Below are positions 5,429 to 12,375 of a stretch of DNA of 12,375 nt, in pieces. A program made the position numbers and the translations under genes. Under the pieces are notes generated by a model. It saw only the letters and a list, made by a program, of their open reading frames with translations. It was not told where the DNA came from and searched no databases. The number at the start of each line of letters is the position of its first letter. Positions within the stretch are counted from its first letter, which is position 1. The stretch lies in assembly GCA_023400335.1 (NCBI GenBank), contig JAEXFF010000289.1:1-12375 (forward strand), in the 5' to 3' direction. The stretch comes from Bacteroidota bacterium (GTDB taxonomy: Bacteria > Bacteroidota > Bacteroidia > Bacteroidales > Marinifilaceae).

Positions 5429-6637
5429 CTATCTTTTACTTTCCCTGATTTTCCTGTATCTGAGTAAAGCTTCTACAAAATAATAATCTGCATAGGTCAA
5501 AGGGACGTCTACTTCTACGTCTTTCATAAAATGCCCCACGCTGTGTTTCAGAATAAAATTGGCATTTTCTCCCGAAGAAGACAGATAATCAGGAGAACAT
5601 AGCGTTTTCAACTGTCTCTCGGCCACGTCCATATATTCAGCCGCTTGTTTGGGCTCCACATATCCGCTTAACTCTAATAAAGCTGAACAAATAATAGCTC
5701 CAGCAGATGCATCCCGCAAAGCTTCAGGAATGTCCGGAGCATTGAAATCCCAATAAGGGATTTTATCCTCCGGCAAGTTCGGATGGTGTATGATAAAACC
5801 GGCAATCGCTTCCGCCTGTTGCAGATACGCACTGTCTTTCGTTTCCCGGAACATCATCGTATACCCGTATAATCCCCATGCCTGTCCCCGGGCCCAAGTC
5901 GTTTCATCTCCGTATCCCTGCGAAGTCTGACGAGCTTCCACTTTTCCCGTAAGTGTATCGTAGGAGATCACATGATAACTGCTATGATCCAGACGGAAAT
6001 GGTTCTTCATGGTCGTAAGCGCATGTGTAACGGCCACCTGCTTAAAATAAGGCTGCCGGAACTTTTTGGCACTCCAAAGCAGCATTTCCAAATTCATCAT
6101 ATTATCAATTATCACCGGGAATTGCCATTGTTTCGTTGCAGCATTTGCATTCCAGGAACGGGTACACCCTACTACCGGATTAAAACGGGTACATAAAGAT
6201 TCGGAAGCCTGCCGGATGGGACCTAACCATACCGAATCCCCGGTTATACGGTATGCATTTCCGAAGCTACAAAAAATCATAAAACCAACATCGTGATTAT
6301 CTGTACGGTATTGCTCTTTTTCAACTCTATAAGTATAATTTTCCGCCCATTTTTTCAATGCCGGATTCCCGGAATATTCGTACAAATACCAAAGCGTCCC
6401 CGGGAAAAAACCACTTGTCCACCAAGCAGAACCGGAAGTCTCTAATTTACCTTTATAAATACTTTTCGGTAAACGATCCGGTTGTGATTCCAATAATTCG
6501 GCCATCCGTAAACTCTGCTCCAACGCAATATCCAAAGCGATTTTTGTATCCGCCAACAAATGTTCCTGCCGTTTCTTTTCACAAGAAATCATTGTCATGG
6601 CTATTATTAACCAAAATATCCAGATTTGCTTCTTCAT
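5429..6637 (-). CDS. GH88 unsaturated glucuronyl hydrolase-like lipoprotein
   Basis: A 402-residue protein counted from ATG 6637. The frame stays open to 6709, but the 6637 start gives a lipoprotein signal peptide (MKKQIWIFWLIIAMTMISC, lipid attachment at C19) and the candidate promoter lies inside the extension. The enzyme has the GH88 signatures: WWTSGFFPGTLWYLYEYSG at about 72-90, D116 in NHDVGFM, D178 in IIDNMMNLEMLLW and YGDETTWARGQAWGLYG at 242-258. D116 and D178 sit at the spacing of the two key Asp residues (88 and 149) of Bacillus unsaturated glucuronyl hydrolase. GH88 enzymes hydrate the 4,5-double bond of sugars left by polysaccharide lyases, releasing the unsaturated uronic acid. 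It is first in an operon with the DUF2264 gene. No lyase or SusC/SusD pair is in the window, so the polysaccharide is not known. Confidence 0.9.
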   Translation of the reverse strand: MKKQIWIFWLIIAMTMISCEKKRQEHLLADTKIALDIALEQSLRMAELLESQPDRLPKSIYKGKLETSGSAWWTSGFFPGTLWYLYEYSGNPALKKWAENYTYRVEKEQYRTDNHDVGFMIFCSFGNAYRITGDSVWLGPIRQASESLCTRFNPVVGCTRSWNANAATKQWQFPVIIDNMMNLEMLLWSAKKFRQPYFKQVAVTHALTTMKNHFRLDHSSYHVISYDTLTGKVEARQTSQGYGDETTWARGQAWGLYGYTMMFRETKDSAYLQQAEAIAGFIIHHPNLPEDKIPYWDFNAPDIPEALRDASAGAIICSALLELSGYVEPKQAAEYMDVAERQLKTLCSPDYLSSSGENANFILKHSVGHFMKDVEVDVPLTYADYYFVEALLRYRKIRESKR

Positions 6638-7006
6638 TTTATGCTTCCATTTTATTGTGGTGTGTATTTCCTCTTTATTGCCTCTTTTTCCAGATAGAGA
6701 AGACAACAAAGATAGATAATTATTTTTAAAGAATCGACATATTTATTTATCTATTTTAACTTTAAAGGACAAAATTTTAAACAAATTCTTGTTTATGTTA
6801 ATATTTGAAAATAATTCAAAAAAATTATATCTGTTTTATATAAAAATACGCCAAAGATTCATGCATTTTATATCAGATTCACATCCGCCTGATAAAACCC
6901 GCTGATCAACGGACCTTCAGCCTGGAGGAAAAGATTTGTCCGGAATATTTATTCTCTTCCTCAGGAAAGCGTTAATTTATTTTTGTCAGGGGAAATCGTC
7001 CGATAA
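6638..7006. other. Intergenic region between the GH88 operon and pncB
   Basis: This 369-nt stretch holds the candidate GH88 promoter at its left side and an AT-rich segment at about 6715-6850. The right part is the region past the pncB stop. Only weak hairpins are seen there (for example atcag 6872-6876 with ctgat 6889-6893), with no T-run in the right place, so no terminator is called. No RNA gene is recognised. Confidence 0.5.
6707..6714 (-). promoter_or_regulatory. -7 promoter element for the GH88-DUF2264 operon
   Basis: TATCTTTG on the minus strand matches TAnnTTTG and would start a transcript near 6700, about 65 nt before the ATG at 6637. The -33 region is not a good match. The same octamer occurs upstream of the HD-domain gene. 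Confidence 0.45.
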
Positions 7007-8188
7007 TCAATTAAAAGGATGGTCTTCTGCCGTTAAGCGTAATATGCCCAGACAAAGAGCAATTTCGTCCGGCTCACCGGTATGTTTCCCTTTTGCATCA
7101 GAAAGTTTTACGGTAGGGATAAAAAAGGGACAACCTTTCGGACAACATTCGAATAATTTAATCACCATATTCAAAGGTTTCACTCCGACATCATTGGTAA
7201 GATAAGTTCCTATTCCGTATACGTCATGGACACGCCCTTTTACAAATTCCCGAATTTTCCGGACTTCCTCCAAATTGAGAGCATCGCTATAGACAATTGT
7301 TTTGGTGTGGGGATCGACCCGATGTGAACGATAATGGGCGATCGCTTGTTCTGTAAATTCAAAAGGATTTCCGCTATCCCAGCGCAATCCATCGAACAGC
7401 TTTGCATATTTAGTTGTAAAACTCCCGAAAAAATTAGTAGATGTATAGGTATCCGTCAAAGCGATACCCAGGGAACCGTCGTAAACGTCCACCCAGTTTG
7501 CCAAAGCCAATTCATTCGCTGCCCGGTAACCATAATGGGCTCCGTGATACATAAACCATTCGTGCGGATGAGTACCCATAGGAATCAGATCGTGTTTCAT
7601 TGCCAGATAGACATTACTGCTTCCGTTGAGCAGGGGGCCCATATATTGTTTTAATATCCCGACCACTTTATCCTGCACATCAAACGAAAACCGCCTACGG
7701 GTACCGAATTCAGAGAGTTCCGCTCCCATTTCCGTAAAAGCCCGGGCTTTCTGTACCGTCTTCTCTTCTACCTCTCGTGGTTCCTGGGCAGTCATCTGAT
7801 AATAAAGTTCAGAAATAATAGCCATCAAAGGCACTTCCCACAACACAGTGCGATACCAAAGTCCCCGGATCTCAACCGTCAGCTCTTCTCCTTTCTGCCG
7901 GATTATCACCTCACGGGGATCGAAACGGAACCCTTTCAATAAATCAAAAAATACGGCGTCAAAATAATAACATTTCCGCCTCATAAACTGTTCGGCTTCA
8001 ACTGATAAAAAAAGCGAAGCCATAGCGTCTACTTCCTGCCTGAGTCTTTCTGCAAAACCAGGCGGGAAACGCGTTTTTCCCCGGTCGATAAAACGATAAG
8101 CCACTTCTGCTTCCGGAAATTTTTTCTGGATAGCATTCATGGTGGTAAATTTATATAAATCGTTGTCTATAAAATCCCGTATAATCAT
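7007..8188 (-). CDS. pncB: Nicotinate phosphoribosyltransferase
   Basis: A 393-residue cytoplasmic enzyme that joins nicotinate to phosphoribosyl pyrophosphate, with ATP, to make nicotinate mononucleotide in NAD salvage. Family motifs run the whole length: NDLYKFTTMNAIQ (9-21), ELSEFGTRRRFSFD (157-170), GSSNVYLAMKHDLIPMGTHPHEW (189-211), with H209 at the position of the phosphorylated active-site His, then LTDTYTSTNFF (about 244-254), LRWDSGNPFEF (about 268-278) and YGIGTYLTND near 325. Length is that of the bacterial PncB group. Its ATG overlaps the stop of the nicotinamidase-like gene by four bases (ATGA), so translation is probably coupled. Confidence 0.95.
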   Translation of the reverse strand: MIIRDFIDNDLYKFTTMNAIQKKFPEAEVAYRFIDRGKTRFPPGFAERLRQEVDAMASLFLSVEAEQFMRRKCYYFDAVFFDLLKGFRFDPREVIIRQKGEELTVEIRGLWYRTVLWEVPLMAIISELYYQMTAQEPREVEEKTVQKARAFTEMGAELSEFGTRRRFSFDVQDKVVGILKQYMGPLLNGSSNVYLAMKHDLIPMGTHPHEWFMYHGAHYGYRAANELALANWVDVYDGSLGIALTDTYTSTNFFGSFTTKYAKLFDGLRWDSGNPFEFTEQAIAHYRSHRVDPHTKTIVYSDALNLEEVRKIREFVKGRVHDVYGIGTYLTNDVGVKPLNMVIKLFECCPKGCPFFIPTVKLSDAKGKHTGEPDEIALCLGILRLTAEDHPFN

Positions 8189-8988
8189 CTTTTCTTCATT
8201 TTATATCTCCCTTGCCGTAATTCCACAGAAGTCATAAAACGAACTCCCATTTCCCTGGCTTTATCGAATACCGCTTCTGCCCGCGGATAATCTCCGGGGA
8301 CATCACTCATACAATCTTCCACTATTACTATTTTGGGAACAATTGCCGGGAAATCCAGCAATTGCCTGAGGGTAGCCGCTACACAATGAGTGCGGGCTTC
8401 TCCTGCCATCCAAATCGTATCGTAAGCATTCAGAACTTGCAGCAAAGACGTATTAAACCAGGTTGAAGGGGCTTCTTCAACGATAACTTCAGCCCTGAAA
8501 ACACCGAATTGTTCCGCAAAAGGATAAGTTCCCTTTTCCACAATAGATATAAAATGTCCTTTGGCAGCCCAGGCCCGCACTTCCCGCATCACCCTCGAGA
8601 CGATAGCAGCTCCCTCACTACCAATAATACAATGTTCCGGCCAAACCCTGTGGAAATCATTTGTTTCCGATTCGAAATGCTGCAAATAATTCAGCACTTT
8701 CTCTTTCTCCATAAAAGGAATCCAATCCCCTCTTTCCACCTCCACTGCCTTAATAGGTGTACCGGGTTTCGGATGCCGTCCCCGTATATCCGTCCAAAAA
8801 ACAGTATGTGTTATATTCATTACCTGATGAGCATCCTGTGCCAGAATAATTCCCTCAATTTCCTTTGTACAACTGGCAATCAAACGGGCAATACGGCCCG
8901 CATCAAATTCTGCATTCGGAACATACAAATTGCTGTATGGCCGGCAAAAATCATTCTGCATATCTATAATAAACAAACACGTCTTCAT
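8185..8988 (-). CDS. pncA: Nicotinamidase-like cysteine hydrolase
   Basis: A 267-residue member of the isochorismatase-like cysteine hydrolase superfamily. The catalytic triad is visible as D9 (FIIDMQNDF), K152 (VEKGTY) and C202 (ARTHCVAATL). Metal ligands are D52, H54 and H61 (AQDAHQVMNITH), and the WPEHCIIGSEGAAI motif (116-129) is the nicotinamidase form WPxHC. Nicotinamidase turns nicotinamide into nicotinate, the substrate of PncB, whose gene overlaps this one by four bases. Family and context agree, hence the name. It is longer than typical PncA (about 190-215 residues), with extra sequence between the metal site and W116 and a basic C-terminal tail (RYKMKKR). It follows the glycosylase gene by 4 nt. 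Another amide substrate is possible but less likely. Confidence 0.85.
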   Translation of the reverse strand: MKTCLFIIDMQNDFCRPYSNLYVPNAEFDAGRIARLIASCTKEIEGIILAQDAHQVMNITHTVFWTDIRGRHPKPGTPIKAVEVERGDWIPFMEKEKVLNYLQHFESETNDFHRVWPEHCIIGSEGAAIVSRVMREVRAWAAKGHFISIVEKGTYPFAEQFGVFRAEVIVEEAPSTWFNTSLLQVLNAYDTIWMAGEARTHCVAATLRQLLDFPAIVPKIVIVEDCMSDVPGDYPRAEAVFDKAREMGVRFMTSVELRQGRYKMKKR

Positions 8989-8992
8989 CTCT

Positions 8993-9580
8993 CTATAACA
9001 TTCCTAGTTCTCTGAACATATTTTTATATATTTCCGCCTTTTCCACCAAAGGTTTGGGATATGCTCTGGAAGAAGAAGGCATACGGTAAATCCGGATTTG
9101 CCGGTCACCCGTTTTATACTCTGAAAAATGCCCTACCCGGGGTTCTTCTGCCGGCAAAAGGGTAAGCAGGGTATCCGTGGCTTTCTGCCCTGTCGTAACC
9201 AACGCCCGGCATTCCGGCAATTGCGCTAAAATTCCTTTTATATCCGCTGTCTTTACAATCTCTAAAAATTTATCGGAAGCATTTCCCTTTTGACGGATAA
9301 TCTCCCGGGCCGTATCGGATAAAGCAATTTTTCGCTCCTCTAAAAATTGCCGGATACGAATATCACAAAACGATTTCCGATCCGCTGTCAAAAAATGATC
9401 TTTGTCGTTGAAAAATACACAACCGAAGATTCTCCACATATCGTTTTGAAAATTCGGATAGTAAAAATTTATTTTCCACCTGTTTCTGGCCGGGGGAAAA
9501 CTCCCCAGCATCAGCACCCGGGCTCCTTTCGGGAAAAAAGGTTCCAGGGGATGCAGTTCTGTTTTTATCTCATTTGCCAT
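8993..9580 (-). CDS. Uracil-DNA glycosylase superfamily protein
   Basis: A 195-residue protein. Motif 1 is VLMLGSFPPARNRW (22-35) followed by FYYPNFQNDMWRIFG (39-53), and motif 2 is MPSSSRAYP (167-175), in the layout of the Mug/hypoxanthine-DNA glycosylase branch (GSxPG...YYxxxxNxFWRI...LPSTSPA). N46 (FQNDMW) lies where that branch has its conserved Asn. A middle segment with ALVTTGQKAT (126-135) also fits the fold. It should remove a deaminated or mismatched base (uracil or hypoxanthine) from DNA; which base cannot be told. It is followed 4 nt later by the nicotinamidase gene, so they share a transcript. The A/P pair in motif 1 differs from classic family 1 enzymes, and the residue assignment is by eye. 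Confidence 0.75.
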   Translation of the reverse strand: MANEIKTELHPLEPFFPKGARVLMLGSFPPARNRWKINFYYPNFQNDMWRIFGCVFFNDKDHFLTADRKSFCDIRIRQFLEERKIALSDTAREIIRQKGNASDKFLEIVKTADIKGILAQLPECRALVTTGQKATDTLLTLLPAEEPRVGHFSEYKTGDRQIRIYRMPSSSRAYPKPLVEKAEIYKNMFRELGML

Positions 9581-9639
9581 ATTCTAAACATTATTCCGGT
9601 TGCACACACTCCCGGTATTTTCCGGTTTCTAATAAGCTA

Positions 9640-10596
9640 TCACTCAAAATTATTATTTATATAATCCATCAGATCCAGTTCTTTTTTCATTTCAGCTTTC
9701 CCTATTGAGAATATCTCTGTATTGATAATTAATATCTGTTTCTGCCAGACCAATTTATCCAGAAAAATCTCAATTTCTCCTTTATTCTCCTCCATAGGTA
9801 CCCCCGCTATATCATGCCCCGCATTCAAATATACACAAAAATAATGAGGAATATCCATTTTTGTCAGTTGGCGGGCGATGTAATCCGATCCGAAAAAACC
9901 TCCCTTTTCATCCCCAGCCTTATAGAAAGGAACCCGTTCATCCGCATCTCCCTGAAACAAAAGCATGGGCACAGGAGACTGTTGCCAATGTAAATCCGGT
10001 TGGATACCCAAAATGGCTCCGGCAAAAGCAACTATTCCGGCATAGTTAAAACCTGAAGGCAATGTTGAAATTGCATTTCCTTGATTACAAATCTCATACT
10101 CTCCCTGAAGAACTGTAATCGCACCTGCACTCGAACCACTGGCAATAATACTTTTCCGGTCAATCTTCCACTCTTCCGCCCGGGACAATATATAATTTGT
10201 AGCCGTATATAAATCTTCTACAGCCATGCGGACAGCTTCAGTCAAAACAGGCAAAAACTGATCCGGATTTTTATTTTCTTCCTTCCCTATACCTTTTAAT
10301 CCTAACCGGTAATCTATAGCGACAACCACATATCCTTTTTCAGCCCAATAATGAAAATAAGGAATATAACGGGCATCATCCCTTTGTCCCCCTACAAATC
10401 CTCCGCCAAACAAAAATATCATACAAGGCTTCAGATCTTCTCTCCCTTTCTGCTCATATTTGTCCAAATACAAATGATCCGCCTCTTTTAGTGCATATAA
10501 AAATGTCTGCTTTTCCACTTCCTGTAAATTCTGAGCATTTATACCCGAACATAAAAATAATAAAAATACATTTACAATTCCCAAAACGTTTATCAT
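9640..10596 (-). CDS. Exported alpha/beta-hydrolase (carboxylesterase-like)
   Basis: A 318-residue protein with an N-terminal signal peptide (MINVLGIVNVFLLFLCSGINA, cut likely after residue 21). The hydrolase fold is shown by the oxyanion-type loop FLFGGGFVGGQ (61-71), VVAIDYRLG (91-99), the nucleophile elbow GSSAG (154-158, S156), the acid in FQGDADERVP (D217 or D219) and the His in LNAGHDIAG (H261). This resembles the esterase/lipase group with HGGG motifs, but the His of HGGG is Phe63 here. The substrate is not known; a sugar or xylan ester esterase role is only a guess. The gene is 59 nt upstream of the glycosylase gene on the same strand and may share its transcript. No -7 element is seen upstream. 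Confidence 0.8.
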   Translation of the reverse strand: MINVLGIVNVFLLFLCSGINAQNLQEVEKQTFLYALKEADHLYLDKYEQKGREDLKPCMIFLFGGGFVGGQRDDARYIPYFHYWAEKGYVVVAIDYRLGLKGIGKEENKNPDQFLPVLTEAVRMAVEDLYTATNYILSRAEEWKIDRKSIIASGSSAGAITVLQGEYEICNQGNAISTLPSGFNYAGIVAFAGAILGIQPDLHWQQSPVPMLLFQGDADERVPFYKAGDEKGGFFGSDYIARQLTKMDIPHYFCVYLNAGHDIAGVPMEENKGEIEIFLDKLVWQKQILIINTEIFSIGKAEMKKELDLMDYINNNFE

Positions 10597-10938
10597 CTTC
10601 TTTTCTCTCCTCCGATTTACGAATCCAATTTCCGGATAAAAATAATTGTTCCTGTCCTTTTGAAAACATACGAAATCTCTCCCTTTTGTGTTTACGGAAT
10701 TTGCCTGTATTTTAAACCAGAAATAGATAAGCAGTCTTTCCCTTCATCCGGACTTCTGCACACAATACAATTGCCTATTATTTTCATATATAGATAAAAT
10801 TTATAGCTTACCCTAATTCCCTATTTATTTATTAAAGTTTTTGATTAGTTTTGTACTTTTTCAAAAAAGAAGTATAAATAACAGGTGGTGACTTTTTTTC
10901 AAATTAAATATAAAACTTCAATTTTTTAAATTATTACA
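10597..10938. other. Divergent intergenic region
   Basis: These 342 nt separate the minus-strand hydrolase gene from the plus-strand transporter gene and must hold promoters for both. The plus-strand -7 element at 10846-10853 is the only consensus match; nothing convincing is seen for the hydrolase. No RNA gene, repeat or small ORF is supported. Confidence 0.5.
10846..10853 (+). promoter_or_regulatory. -7 promoter element for the POT transporter gene
   Basis: TAGTTTTG matches TAnnTTTG and would start a transcript near 10860, about 80 nt before the ATG at 10939. A TTTG -33 element is not seen at the right spacing. Confidence 0.45.
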
Positions 10939-12330
10939 ATGAGTACGACAGCAAAACCAAAAGAAAAAATCCGGTTCAGTAAAGCATTTTGGGTAGCGAA
11001 CACGGTAGAATTATTGGAACGGGCTGCCTATTATGGAGTCTTCATCGTCATCACCCTTTATTTAAGCCGTATTTTAGGATTCAACGACCTTCAGGCAGCA
11101 GCCATTGCGGGTACATTTTCAGCTTTTCTTTATTTACTGCCCACTTTTGCCGGAGCAATCGCCGACAAAATCGGCTACCGGCATTCCATGTTACTGGCTT
11201 TTACGCTTTTGACAATCGGATACGGAGGATTAGCTTTATTCCCGACTTATCTGGAAAGTGCAGGATTGGTGGAATATGGGAAAACCACTGTATTCAAAGG
11301 ATTGACGGAAAGCGGAATACGTTATGGCATTATTCCCATCATGACTCTGATTGTTTTGGGAGGTGCTTTTATTAAAAGTGTCATTTCTGCCACAGTAGCC
11401 AGAGAAACGACAGCAGAGACCCGGGCAAAAGGTTTTGCTATTTTTTACGGTATGGTAAATATAGGAGCCTTTTCCGGAAAGACAATTGTAAAGCCTTTGC
11501 GGGAAGCGATGGGCAACGAAGGTCTAATTAACCTGAATTATTTTTCAGCATCCATGACTTTACTGGCTCTGATTGCGATCTGGTTTTTCTATAAAAGTGC
11601 CCATCACAGCGGGGAAGGAAAAACCTTCCGTCAAATCTGGTACGCTCTTCTGAAAGTCTGTACAAACGGCCGGCTCATCACGCTCATCGTCATCATCACC
11701 GGCTTCTGGATGGTGCAACACCAGCTATACGCCACTATGCCTAAATATGTATTACGTCTGGCCGGAGAAGGAGCTTCCCCCTCCTGGTATGCCAATGTAA
11801 ACCCGCTGGTTGTGGTGCTTACTGTAAATCTGGTAACTCAAATCATGCATAAGCAGACAGCTTTGACGTCTATGACCATTGGTATGTTTATCATGCCCGT
11901 TTCTGCCCTCTGTATGGCCTACGGAAACATGCTGAATCCCCAAAGTACAATTTTAACCATGCATCCGGTTGCCTTTATGATGGTAGTAGGAATCGTGTTC
12001 CAGGGATTGGCAGAAACCTTTATTTCTCCCCGTTTTCTGGAATATTTTTCATTACAGGCACCGAAAGGGGAAGAAGGCCTTTATTTAGGGTTCAGCCATC
12101 TCCATTCTTTCCTTTCTTCTATTTTAGGTTTCGGATTGTCCGGTTACCTGCTGAGTAAATACTGTCCGGAACCCGACCTTTTTTCTACCCGCGAAGAATG
12201 GCTGGCCGCCAGCAGCCACGCACACTATATCTGGTATTATTTTGCAGGAATAGCCCTTCTATCGGCTATTGCCCTCATTGTATACGGACAAATTGTCAAA
12301 CGGCAGGATGCCCGCAAACTGTCTGCTTAA
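10939..12330 (+). CDS. POT/PTR2-family proton-coupled oligopeptide transporter
   Basis: A 463-residue inner-membrane protein of the major facilitator superfamily, with about 12 or more hydrophobic helices over its whole length. The POT family proton-coupling motif ExxER is present in the first helix (E24, E27, R28 in VELLERAAYYG). The loop after helix 2, GAIADKIGYRHSM (about 82-94), is the MFS loop motif, and the second half contains FVGIVFQGLAETFISPR-like sequence (VVGIVFQGLAETFISP near 350) typical of this group. POT proteins import di- and tripeptides with protons. The frame is complete, and the start at 10939 is the first Met after the promoter candidate. It is transcribed away from its neighbour. 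No terminator is visible in the 45 nt left after the stop. The substrate could be peptides or another small molecule. Confidence 0.85.
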   Translation: MSTTAKPKEKIRFSKAFWVANTVELLERAAYYGVFIVITLYLSRILGFNDLQAAAIAGTFSAFLYLLPTFAGAIADKIGYRHSMLLAFTLLTIGYGGLALFPTYLESAGLVEYGKTTVFKGLTESGIRYGIIPIMTLIVLGGAFIKSVISATVARETTAETRAKGFAIFYGMVNIGAFSGKTIVKPLREAMGNEGLINLNYFSASMTLLALIAIWFFYKSAHHSGEGKTFRQIWYALLKVCTNGRLITLIVIITGFWMVQHQLYATMPKYVLRLAGEGASPSWYANVNPLVVVLTVNLVTQIMHKQTALTSMTIGMFIMPVSALCMAYGNMLNPQSTILTMHPVAFMMVVGIVFQGLAETFISPRFLEYFSLQAPKGEEGLYLGFSHLHSFLSSILGFGLSGYLLSKYCPEPDLFSTREEWLAASSHAHYIWYYFAGIALLSAIALIVYGQIVKRQDARKLSA

Positions 12331-12375
12331 TCCTGCTTGCTAAATTTTTCACAACTTTTAGGCTGACAAATATAC

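Noticed and set aside
6638..6709. N-terminal extension of the GH88 protein
   Set aside because: The 24 extra codons precede a good lipoprotein signal peptide and overlap a candidate -7 promoter element.
1..12375. tRNA, rRNA, CRISPR array, insertion sequence or integrase
   Set aside because: No spaced repeats, transposase or integrase motifs, or recognisable tRNA or rRNA segments were seen on either strand.

Overview
The window looks like chromosomal DNA of a gut-type Bacteroidota, most likely order Bacteroidales; the genus is not determined. The clues are a moderate-to-low GC content, start sites without clear Shine-Dalgarno sequences, several matches to the Bacteroides-type -7 element TAnnTTTG, a lipoprotein glycoside hydrolase next to a DUF2264 protein, and short precursor peptides with the Bacteroidota lanthipeptide-type leader (KKLxLKKEVIAxLN...GG). 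All genes are on the minus strand except the last one, a POT transporter.

Left end (1-1400): an ArsR/SmtB-family repressor cut off by the window edge, with a promoter whose spacer holds a perfect 24-bp palindrome that is a good candidate autoregulatory operator. A strong hairpin terminator (395-463) separates it from an HD-domain phosphohydrolase gene (580-1275).

Precursor array (1479-3733): five intact small genes of 85-99 codons, each with the same roughly 26-residue leader ending in Gly-Gly, followed by a divergent core of about 60-72 residues holding 8 to 10 cysteines. At least one further copy (2949-3212) has decayed into a pseudogene, and a second possible relic lies beside it. The cores share a cysteine ladder built from units of the type C-x2-3-[ST]-[DE]-x-C, so Ser/Thr residues sit three positions before Cys again and again. 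This is what tandem four-residue (methyl)lanthionine rings would need. No LanB, LanC, radical SAM enzyme, protease or transporter for these peptides is present in the window, so the modification machinery must be elsewhere or absent. This array is the most interesting part of the window.

AT-rich gap (3734-4180): no clear promoter; one marginal 55-codon ORF encoding a basic, hydrophobic peptide.

Carbohydrate pair (4181-6637): a GH88 unsaturated glucuronyl hydrolase-like lipoprotein followed 21 nt later by an exported DUF2264 protein, probably one operon for breakdown of acidic oligosaccharides. A -7 promoter element lies just upstream.

NAD salvage and repair operon (7007-10596): an exported alpha/beta hydrolase, a uracil-DNA-glycosylase-superfamily protein, a nicotinamidase-like cysteine hydrolase and nicotinate phosphoribosyltransferase, the last three with a 4-nt gap and a 4-nt overlap. 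Together the last two would turn nicotinamide into nicotinate mononucleotide.

Right end (10939-12330): a divergent POT/PTR2-family peptide transporter with its own promoter.
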